A stretch of 64,000 nucleotides of DNA from NCBI RefSeq assembly GCF_009730915.1, contig NC_052475.1:29759016-29823015 (forward strand), in the 5' to 3' direction. Position numbers and translations under genes: made by a program. The notes beneath the pieces were generated by a model. That model was given only the letters and a program-made list of their open reading frames with translations. It had not been told where the DNA came from and made no database searches. This DNA comes from Dioscorea cayenensis subsp. rotundata (taxonomy: Eukaryota; Streptophyta; Magnoliopsida; Dioscoreales; Dioscoreaceae). Shown here in pieces: positions 23,405 through 33,170 of this stretch; the first letter of the stretch is position 1, and each line of letters opens with the position of its first letter.

Positions 23405-23427
23405 GGCCATCCGCAGATCGCGGATGG
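23405..23427. other. Second head-to-head origin junction lacking the loop
   Basis: GGCCATCCGC, then AGATC, then GCGGATGGCC. As at 18583-18602, two copies of the same origin side meet at the stem and the nonanucleotide is lost. Flanks read as inverted repeats for several hundred bases on each side. Confidence 0.85.
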
Positions 23428-23771
23428 CCCCCTCCGCATCGCCACGCGTCGTAATCGACTGGTTTGTTTGAATTAAAGGTTAAGCCGAGAATCTTCCCCA
23501 GTAAAGTTCAAATTTAAAATTTAAATAATCATCTTGAATTCTTCTCCAAGAATTCAGACGATGAATTCGAAAAAGTGGGTCCCACTATGGAATATATAAT
23601 CATTAAATTACCTGTTATATGTACAAACTGTGAGGCAAAAACTCAGAGAACTAACAGTATGTACTTATTAAGTGTTTACTAACCCTGACACCATATGGCT
23701 TTTAGTCGCTCACCTTTTGACCATTGGAATATACCCGTTACAAATACATCAATTTACCTCTATATAATACA

Positions 23772-24580
23772 GCACATCCTGTTGATACGTTGCTGGATTG
23801 AAATCCAGATGACCACATATATAATTGTGCTTACTAGTGACCCTCGCCCAAGCGCTTTATCTAATCACGACTTGGGCCTTCAACGATCGTACTTATGGGC
23901 CTAATACAATCTTCTTTGAATAATTATATTTTTCAACCCGGTCACAAGAAGACAATTAATCCTGAAAAATTATGCTCCACCATTCATTCATAATCCTAGT
24001 TATATTAAAAGAAGAATATTCCCGTAGAAAGATATGTAAGGATCAAGAGGCTTTGTAAAATAATCTTTCATAATTCGCCTCTCGACTGTGATATTGCAGA
24101 GGTGAATATTCGGGATCATTTATTCTTATTATCCGTAATGCCTCTTCACCGATGTGGACTTCAACGCATCATCATAAACATCATCCAATGCTCGCCCTCT
24201 ATTTCTGGAATTCCTTGGATCTTCCTGGAACGTGCCCCAGTCTAGAAAATCACCACCTTTTTCAATGTATGCCTTGACGTCTTTGCTAGACTTAGCAGAT
24301 TGTATATTGGGATGAAATATAGCGTATGAATGTGGAGACACAATATCAAACAATCTCGATTTGTTACCCGTATCCCTACCCTTCAAAATCGTATCAAAAC
24401 ATGTAAATGCGGTGTACCGTCTTCATGTAATTCCCTTGCTACCCGGATGAATTTCTTGTTGCTTGAGAGGGAAAGTGCTCTCAGCTTCTCTATTGTGTAT
24501 TCCTTTGATAATGAGCATTTAGAGTAAGTAAGAAAGATATTCTTAGCATTAATCCTGAAAACTCTCGGTGGTACTGGCAT
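23772..24580 (-). pseudogene. Rep: Truncated geminivirus Rep (single-deletion copy)
   Basis: The start ATG at 24578-24580 is intact. Motif I and motif II (HLHVLIRF) fall in one frame (to 24383); motif III (KAYIEKGGD) lies in the next (24129-24386). The rest is frameshifted. It ends just before Walker B, at the same breakpoint as the plus-strand copy at 17466-18275, and joins the virion-sense promoter. The two copies are therefore descendants of one deleted molecule. Confidence 0.88.
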
Positions 24581-24728
24581 TTTTGTAATAAATGGGATTA
24601 CACCTCTGTGAATAGTTCTGGGACTACAATATGAAAGAGGAATATTCATTATTGTTTGCCATCTATCGATCTTTTTGTTTATGAAATCTTGCCTGCTGCT
24701 GATGATAATAGTGCTTATTCTCTGACAG

Positions 24729-24899
24729 GTTTCGACTAGGTTTTTGTCGGCCAGTCCCCCAATTTACTGGTTTGCTTCTTATACAATGCTATCACCGGAC
24801 CGAAATTTAGCAAAATGGAGATACTTGATCTCCACCTACTTCATCGCATACATCCTCCTCGGCGCTCTGCTCTTCTCTAACTTTTATCCTTTCACTTGA
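24729..24899 (+). pseudogene. PIGV: Orphan last exon of GPI mannosyltransferase 2 (PIG-V-like)
   Basis: After a good acceptor (TCTCTGACAG) a 57-codon frame reads [12 protein letters not shown], then KWRYLISTYFIAYILLGALL, and ends NFYPFT before TGA. This matches my memory of the hydrophobic C-terminus of plant PIG-V, the ER mannosyltransferase adding the second mannose to GPI anchors. The exon is intact, but no other exon was found upstream; the virus cluster ends about 110 bp before it. Either the cluster split the gene in its last intron and the rest lies in or beyond the gap, or only this exon survives. It is convergent with the RMC1-like gene. Confidence 0.65.
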
Positions 24900-25830
24900 G
24901 GAACTGGATTGTATTGGATTCAACAACAGGTTGATTTCTCTGATAATATTATTAACTTCTTGGAGATGTCAAATGTGCTTGCCATTTTCCAATTTGAAGG
25001 GTTCAAAGTTTTATTTCTATAAAGAGGGGAAAAGCTTTAGTGAGTGAGTTTTTGTGGCTTTGTTAAGCATCTTGATTAATGCCCCTGAATGCCTTGTAAA
25101 TTGATTTAGGTTGAAAACAAGCAATAGCGAAAATGGTTGTTTTGGTCTCTCATTTTGGTGGATGTTATTTGATGACTTCTTTCTTCAAAGAAAAAAATTA
25201 TATGGTTCTGAAATTTGAGCCTGCTTTTCAAAAATAATAATAATAATAAATAAAACATATAAAATGATTAAAAATTTTCACTGACATTTATTTAATCTTT
25301 TAATACTCAACAACACTTTATTAAAATAAATATTTCAATTATTAATTTCTTAATTTAGCTTTAAGTAGGATCCTGTCCATGGTAGTTTACCCTTACTTTT
25401 ATGAATTGCACATCCTAAAGTACTGCAACCAAACAACTTGAATGCATGAAATGATGCTGCAGTGGAAGTGTCACTTCTTAAAAAGACAAACAAAATAGTG
25501 TCAACAGATCCACTTTTCAAGGACACCACAATTCCACCATAGTCCACTAATGATATATTCTTGCTTCTCCTCCCCTTTAATTATTACTTCAAGCTAAAAA
25601 ATAAGATAATCACTCAATTGAAACAGAAAGGTCAGAAAAAAAAAAAATTATTCATGATATAAGCTACAATATTGTTCCTCTACTGAGATCTTTCAATTCA
25701 ACTATTTTAAACTATGTTCACATTACACACCAATTTCCTGCTGCTGAAGTTTCTTGCTGAAGAATCTTGTAAAATGATCAGAAAATTTTCAGGGTTGACA
25801 AGTATTGTCACTGGTGTACCTCAATTCAAT
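24900..25830. other. Convergent 3' intergenic region
   Basis: Lies between the PIG-V-like stop codon and the RMC1-like stop codon. Contains 3' UTRs and AT-rich sequence, with an ATA run near 25230-25245. No further gene was seen. Confidence 0.5.
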
Positions 25831-25832
25831 CA

Positions 25833-28800
25833 TTAACTCATTTCAACCAGAATTCGCTGGTACCTGCTGCAGTCTGATGTCTCTTTGAAGCCAGGCAGAA
25901 AATCAGAGAAAAACCTCAGCACGGCAGCAAGATTTTGAGCCTCGCGGGTGGCCAAAGCTGCCTCGAGGAATAGTGATGACCGTACTGTAATAACCTGCAT
26001 ATGATATTCCGCAAAGAACAGTAGGATATATCATAAAATGCTACTAACAGAATATTCATCTTAACCACGCACAGTTTATAGAAGTGGATAACAAGATCTA
26101 TACAAGATGATGTCTACATTATATGGAATCAAGACAAACCTTGTGCTTATGAGCGTAGCGCAAAGCTTCAAGGTAGTATCCATCTTGTAATAGTGTGGTA
26201 ACATAATCATGATGCAGTGACAGCTGTCTAAGCATATCGACTCCTAGCTTATGTGTTGCTAAGTTTTGGCGGCCCGACTCTAACAGTTGCAGAGCAACTT
26301 CTTTTGAGGGCTCCAAGATCTGCATAAGAATAATGTGTGACCAAAAAGCTATGATATTAAGAGCTTGTGAAACTTCAAATTTTGATGTTCAACAAAATTA
26401 AACAACAGCACAAATCATCTAATTCAGAGGTTAGTTGGAAAATGATGAGCAACAAATAACCCAACAGTCAAAAATAAAATTTTCTACGGCTAATAAGCAG
26501 GCATGGAGTAGAACAATGAAATAGAGTACAATTAAGAAGCTTCACAATCCGATATTTATTTCACCTTGTTCACTAAGAACATCCCGATTTCAGGATAGCG
26601 ATTGTTAAAAAGCTAGAAGTTGTATGATCATAACATAAATGTTTGGATGAACTTTTGAATTTCTTTTTGAAACACTGCAAACAGTAAGAAAATATTTGAA
26701 GTGGTAAATAAGTTAATTAGAATTCATTTGAATTCTACAGTATGTAACACTAGAACAGCATACCATAAGTCAATAGATTTCAGCAGGAAAATACAAAAAC
26801 CTATCCAATAGTTAAATGGAAAGGCTTTGTAGGTTTTGCTCTTACTAACCTCAACGATTAACATGTAAAAAGATTGAGTTATTCACACTGTAAAAGCAAG
26901 ATACAGCAGCATACCTCCGCAGAAACTCTACAATAATTGCAACTAAGTATGCAGGATCTCCACCCATTTCCTCCTCAACAACTGCAAAAACAGAGTTGTG
27001 CATGTCCTCAGGTGAAATAGCTACACTTGGTGATTGAGTTCCTTGCTGACTAGAAGCAGACGTAGATGGACCATTGTTAAGTTCTTCAGACTGTAAAGGA
27101 GATTTTCCTGAAGCAGTGTTTGAGCTTTCCACCTGAATTTCTTCTCTTTCAGTGGGAAAGGACTTCTCCAGAAACCGTCCTGAATTAGTCCCCACTGTTT
27201 CTAAGTTCAAGTCGGCCACATTTTCAGAAACAGCAAGCTTTAGTGCTCCAATTGCCACAGATGTTGAAACATCAGCGTGAGTTTTGCTTGCATCTGTGCC
27301 TATAAATTGCCGGTGCTCCTCCTTCCCGCTTGATTCTTGTTCCATGTGTCTCTGCATGTTCATTTGACTACCTGGCTCCTCATAAGAACGGCTGCCAGTA
27401 CTTTTGGGACTTCTCTGGAGCCCCTTGTCCACCTGGAAGGCCATTTCCCATTTTGACTGAATGAGCATACGAACCAATGAGTACATCTATTGCCCTTGCT
27501 ACCAGAGATACAGGTCTCTTTTCAACGATTATGGTGCGCAGAATAGCCAGGCATAACTGCTTAATCTGAATGCGAGAAGATTGGCATGGTGTCAGAAGCG
27601 GAATTGGGTTCTTTCTTAATCAGGCTAGCTGAAGATCAGATTAATGTATTGCAGAGACAGGAGTTAGTTTTACCTTGGTAGGTTCAGATTTTCGCCGTTG
27701 TAAGAACTCTAGAACCAAAGGCATGTCTGAACTACTAGCAGCGATGGCCTGGCGTGAAGGACTTGCCCATTAGAATAGAACTACAGAGCATAGCATTTCT
27801 TTGTTGTCGCAAAAATAACTCACCTCTAAATCCAAATAGATCCTCCACAATAGCCCATTGTCAACATCACATATAAGATCAGGAACAAGAAAAGTCCAGC
27901 TATCTCCATATATGGTTCCTCCATAAGCACTTATTGTATTGTCCTCCTGAAGGATTTTTTGCCTCCTACTATTTGATGAACTCCTCAACAGGAGTGGAAG
28001 TGGAGCAGAAATAGGTGCTAAAGAATCCAAGAAAATGTCATAGAGTATGACAACTTTGGCATCCACTTGATGAATAAGAAGTACATTATCAACAACACTA
28101 ACTGCAATTTTGCCAGAATAAACAGGCAGAGATCCCTGAAGTGATAGATTGAAAAGACATGAGTCATTATATATGTCTTATCAAAAGTTGACAGAATAAT
28201 TTTAAAGGGCCTTTTGCATAATAAGGCCTGCTTCTGAAAATGTGTTCCATCTATATCTATCTTGCAGTTAGTAAACGCACTTTATATATGAATCAACATT
28301 TTCATAATAAGGCATATTTCTATGGTCTATGTGTGCCTAGCACTGTGTATAAAAATGCCAATATCGCAGGGTAATACAAGGGGGGGGAAAGAAGGAACAG
28401 ATTTTCTTACAGCATAAAATAATTTGGAAAAGAATACTTTGCTGTTTGAGACTAATATAAGTGAATGTTTTAGTAGGAACTTGTACCTGTTGCACAACAG
28501 CATCTCGATAGAACCTATACAGGTAGAGTAGCATGCCAACCCTATCAAGTTGCAGGCAGTATATTCTTCCATACCTGTAGATAACAAAAGAATGTATATC
28601 AGAATCTTTTGGGGAAAATGCAAACCATACTGAAAATTCTCATAATTTATGTGTAGAATTTTAACGAGGACGACATTGTCACAATATGGACATCATCTTC
28701 AGTGAGAACAGGTTTTTGATTTGTCTCAGCCTTGGTCATTGTCATCTCAAACTTTGGCAAGCGAATGATTCCTCCAGATGAAAACTGAAGATAAGGACAA

Positions 28801-30850
28801 AAGGAGATGCCAAAGAAAATTAACAAAAGAAATTGAAGTTGTACACAAATGTGAAAATCTTGCACAAGCAAAAAAAAAAAAGAATATAAACTCAAGATTG
28901 CAGGTGAAGGCACAACAACCAAATTCCAAGGTAAAAATTTAACATTAAGCAGCTTCAGAAAATATTTTACATGTAGAAATTAGTAGCCTTAGAATACATC
29001 CTAAGAGGTGTTTGGAACTTTAGAGGCATTGTTTGGCAAGGATTCAAATTTACCTTCTTACTGAAACAAATCTAAAAATTGTGATAATCCATTCATGCTT
29101 CAATACTTTCATCACAATTTATTAAAAAAAAAAAAAAAAATTGAAATAATTCCACAAAGCCCAATAGCAATTGAGGTCAATCAAAATTACAAATATCATA
29201 GGATGAAAAACATAAATCATCATTATGAAAATCACCCATCACATCTTGTTATTGAGGATGTAGGTTTATAGAATAGTAAATCTGATAAGATGTTTTGCAA
29301 ATATCCATCGCCTCTTGCTAATAATGATTGTAGATTTATAGAATAGTAAATCTAATAAGATGTTTTGCAAATGTCCTTAGAGCTACCAAGCAAATTTTGC
29401 ATATGAAAAGGCCTTAGGTTATGATGACCTGCATTTTGTTCTCAAATCATACACAAAGCAACAATAAATCTGCCATTTAATCTATTTGCAAGACAGATAA
29501 TTTAAACTAGAGAGAAAAAAAAAATCAAAATAATTTGCATGAACATTTCCCAGAAGTGGAAAATGGAAAATGATGTCTCTAATGTAATGGGTAGACAAAC
29601 AAAAACAAGCTATTCAAGAAAGGAAACGCAAAATGAGTACATCAATCAGCTTGTTACTTGAATGATAATCAATCAATTCAGGTCATGAACTGACATCAAG
29701 TTTGAAAAAATGCGTCAAATATAATGGACACGTAATGGCTTGAACTTACAACAACGATTAATGCTTTAATGAATAAGCATGACCCTAAATGATCCCCTTT
29801 GACCAAAAACTAATTACGGTATCCATCAAGAAATAGAAAGTGGAATGAAGAAGAGTTGGAACACATCTGCATTAAGTGACTTCAAAAACTGACATAAAGC
29901 AACGACCAGAATGCAAATATCTCATGCTAGAGGATTACCTGGAAGCCATAGAAAACTGTGCATTGCATGCCAGAAGCAAGTAGAATCATCCTACTTTCAT
30001 GGGTGTAGACATACCAGCTCACGCTGAATCGTTTGGACTCCACCAAGCGGAACGTATTCAACTCATGTTCATATCGAAGTAAATCTAGACCACTGCAAAA
30101 GAAGTTCATCCATGAACTCTGGTGTTTAAGTTATGCACAATAATAGAAGCAATACATTTCATGAAGTTAGAGTTCACCCAGACATCAGAATTTGCACTGT
30201 GATCAAAATGACCAGTTGAAACTCAGTGTCAGATGTTCCAATACGCGCACTCGTGCAGACACACACAAATATATACATACCTATATATATACAATTATAC
30301 ATATATATATAAAAATTCTAGAACAAGAGTAGAGGAAATACCTTGTCTTTACTAATATAAGATCACAGGTTGGACAATCTGTCCAAAAGAAACCAAGTAT
30401 GCTTTCAGAATCTGGCTTGCATCTTCGACTGAACATCTCTCCAGTTTCTCTGTTTTTGAACTGAATCTCATGATTCGATCGCTTGATTCCTATAAATTTT
30501 CTATTCAAGGAGCATCGCATAGACAAAATAGGCCCTTCATTGATGGAGTCCGACTCAGGCGGATCAAATTGCATGGTAGGAGCAATTTTCCATGATAAAA
30601 TCTGCAAAGGCAAAACCTCTTAACAATAGATTACAAGTAAATCAAGCAGATTCATGCAAACATATCCATTTTTCATACAACCTGATCAGCAGTGGGAGAA
30701 AGAAGCAATTTGTTCCCATCATCATAATATAGCCCCTTGTGTTTCAGGAATATTGCACCGTAAAGGTGGATGCTGAATATAAACATGAGAGAGTGTGCCT
30801 GAACTGCCCAGACCAACTGGAGGATAATCACTAGATGTGCTTCCGAGCAT
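25833..30850 (-). CDS. RMC1: RMC1/Mic1-like protein, Mon1-Ccz1 complex regulator (three frameshifts)
   Basis: Eleven exons on the minus strand: 30850-30682, 30601-30342, 30092-29939, 28784-28675, 28574-28487, 28135-27824, 27748-27674, 27559-26915, 26674-26565, 26319-26140 and 25994-25833. The N-terminal WD-like half has LSHVYIQHPPLRC, SNHEIQFKNRETGE, SWYVYTHESRM, YRFYRDAVVQQ and YGDSWTFLVPDL. The C-terminal Mic1 domain has LHHDYVT and DGYYLEALRYAHKHK. The family supports Rab7 activation on late endosomes. Exon phases agree throughout if three surplus bases are discounted: one in CCCC at 30733-30736, one near 27402-27408, one in AAAAA at 26607-26611. About 753 residues would result. As written the frame is broken, so this is either a real young pseudogene or, more likely, a working gene with homopolymer errors. 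Confidence 0.85.
29251..29373 (-). repeat. Tandem duplication (about 69-bp period) in RMC1-like intron
   Basis: A block with TTTATAGAATAGTAAATCT and AAGATGTTTTGCAAAT occurs at about 29258-29304 and again at 29327-29373. Confidence 0.75.
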
Positions 30851-30859
30851 TTCTGGCTT

Positions 30860-32935
30860 TTTGTTCCTCAAGTTCAGTTGAGTTTAGCAGATCCAAGAAG
30901 TGATCTCGGGTAGTCCAGAGTAAAAGAGCCTTTTTCGCTAACAATAACATGGGTTTATAAACAAACCAACAATTATGGCGCCAATCATCCAGCATAAGAA
31001 GCATTAAGAGAATGTAATAAGATGACATTTTTATCAATCCTACTGACTGGCAATCAAACCTTGAGTTAAGGAATAGGACTCCAGGAAGGTTCCCAGATGC
31101 TTGGTTAAATTTAAACCTTGTTTCTAACCTTTAAAAAAGGAAACCAAAGAATAAACATAAACATTTGAGGATAAGAAAGTCCAAGCTTTTGTATATCAAC
31201 GAACAAATACCGTATTCTGCATGCAGGTTTTTAGTTGAAGAAATTCTTTTAGACACATGTCATGTTCAATCTCTGGGACCTTTTCTTTTATGCATCTCCC
31301 ATACTCTCTTGCCTAAAAGAGTAATAAATATAAAATCAATAAGAATAAGAATGACACTGATAAAAAAATTACCCAAGTTATTTCACAGGGATAAAAACTC
31401 ACCTCTCAATCTCAACAAAGTAGGGGTTTGTTAATTTTTCATTAGTCACACAACACATGATATCATATCATGAAAATGTCCATTTCTTCCTAATGATCAA
31501 TTAAATCATAAACAACATAGAAAGAAACCATTAGCTACTTATAATAGCTAGTCCCGCTAAATGCTTCCTTATAATTGATATTCCAGGTCACCTTTTTTTA
31601 AACTTTTTTATTTGCAAAATTATATTAACAGATTCAGCCTGTCCTGCAATTGGCAAGACATGCTATTCAAATAAACAATTGGGTACCATGCGCTACTGTT
31701 TTGAGACAAAACTGCATAACAGTTCTATTCATTGATTCATCTTCCAACCCCAAATAGTCCAACTCAGTTTCTCTTTGTGGCCTGTCCACACTGGGTCCTC
31801 AGCTCTAAAGTTAGTAAAGCTTCGGACATTACAAACTATACAACATAATTATCACACAAAACACAAGCAGATGACACTGGATATGGATCAGTCAAGCATA
31901 ATACTTGTAACTTAAATTTTAAAACTAAATATTTTCACAAAGGATCCATATACCTAACAACACATACCTTGCTGTCGTTCTTAATTGGAGGGATATACTG
32001 AGGTAAAAATTATTTGCTACAGTTAGATAGTTGCAGTGAAACAGAAGACCGTGATGGCATGATCACCATTAGAATTACAACTCCTGCTCCTTTTTCTCTT
32101 TTCTTTAGGGCAATTCAAATCATAGACACTTTGGACAAGGGATGCAATGACACTAACCTACATCTAGAGGTTTCAAAAACACTCATTATGTGCATATGGC
32201 ACTAGGGAAAGGAAAAGTTTCCGTTTTGCTGGATACAAATCATAACTAAACAATTCTTTGTCCTTATGGTAACTTTAATTGCACCAATTCTTGCTATCCA
32301 AGGAAATCAAAAGCGCTCGTAAGTTAGCTATTTGTTGAATCTATAACTTTGTTTTTCAACATTTTTGTTTTTTTCTTTCCCTAATTCGTCCATATTGCAC
32401 CCTAGACTATCAGAACATTGAATCTGTTCATCATACCACAATTCAAATGAAATCTTTGAAAATCAAATATCAAGAATAAGAAAAACATAAACGCGGATTC
32501 ACAGACCTGGGACGAACAATTGCCTAAAAATCCGCCGTAAGACCGAGGCGCTCTTCCTCTCTTTCATTTACCAAGCCACCTATCATATATATATATATAC
32601 AAATAAACGTGAATTTATAATAAAAAAATCCAGAGAAAAACACAAACAAACACAAATTATAGTCTCGGAGGAATCGAATAAAACCTTTCTAGGGTTTGGG
32701 GACGCAAGGAGGATCGATCGGCGAGAAAAATCAGGAGCAAATACGAGCTCGATCAAGTGGGAAAACGCAACAAAAAAGGAATTTTGATGCAGTTCAATGG
32801 ATTGATTTCGATCGAAAGCAGCTAGGGTTGATGCTCTTCGTCTCTGAACCTACCAGTCTTCTTGCTCGTAGCCCAGACGGGAATCGGGAAACGGGAAAAA
32901 TAATAACTTTTATAATTTTTAGAAAAGTAATTGAC
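30860..32935 (-). promoter_or_regulatory. Probable RMC1-like 5' leader, leader intron and promoter
   Basis: A candidate leader exon ends in a donor at about 32506 (CAG then GTCTGT on the minus strand). A telo-box (AAACCCTA on the minus strand, about 32689-32696) and CT-rich leader lie just upstream. A 68-codon minus-strand frame (31037-30831) overlaps the chosen ATG and could be an upstream ORF if transcribed. The assignment rests on signals only. Confidence 0.4.
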
Positions 32936-32974
32936 TAATTATTTTATTATTTTTATTAACAAACTATAATTAAA

Positions 32975-33170
32975 ATGGTGTAGAATAAATTCGCATTCCA
33001 TCATGAGTGAGAGTTGTATATTACAGAGAATAATGTGATATCTACTATAATAGAGAAAATGATGTAGAATAAACTCGCATTCTGTTCTATATGGAATTGT
33101 ATGCATGATGTGGTATTCACTATTGAGACAATCATTGACAGCGCATGGCAGGGCACGGAAACAAATTAAA
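32975..33170 (+). repeat. 195-bp dispersed repeat, copy 2
   Basis: Nearly identical to 17263-17457, with the same internal 25-bp duplication and the same right edge (AAACAAATTAAA). Here a MITE-like element, not viral DNA, begins at that edge. Confidence 0.9.

Larger units (their letters stand above)
21013..23410 (+). repeat. Tandem array of about 0.82-kb subgenomic geminivirus units
   Basis: Three head-to-tail units: Rep ATGs lie at 21113, 21938 and 22757, spaced 825 and 819 bp. Each unit holds the Rep leader, Rep codons for motif I, an internal deletion that jumps to the EWLEHNF region, the Walker A region, a jump to the first codons of the virion-sense ORF in reverse, the virion-sense promoter, and an origin. 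Origins between units are at 21814-21846 and 22633-22665. All three share both deletions, so these predate amplification. The third unit is more diverged. Confidence 0.9.
17458..24618. mobile_element. Endogenous geminivirus cluster (rearranged, multicopy)
   Basis: About 7.2 kb of geminivirus-derived DNA. From left: a deleted copy with Rep on plus (17466-18275), an inverted repeat centred on an origin hairpin (18583-18602), a near full-length genome with Rep on minus (18600-21012), an inversion, about three tandem units of roughly 0.82 kb with a Rep 5' end on plus (21013-23410), a second inverted origin junction (23405-23427), and a deleted copy with Rep on minus (23772-24580). Rep endonuclease and helicase motifs, REn-like segments and origin hairpins identify the family. 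Every Rep copy is broken or truncated. No coat protein was recognised. Related insertions are known from yam genomes. Copies differ by many single-base indels, which may be decay or uncorrected assembly error. Confidence 0.92.

Noticed and set aside
21013..23410. CRISPR-like interpretation of the regular repeats
   Set aside because: Repeat units are 0.82 kb, contain viral Rep and origin sequence, and the genome is a plant.
32696..32938. 80-codon plus-strand frame in the RMC1-like promoter
   Set aside because: No homology; overlaps leader and telo-box of the gene on the other strand.
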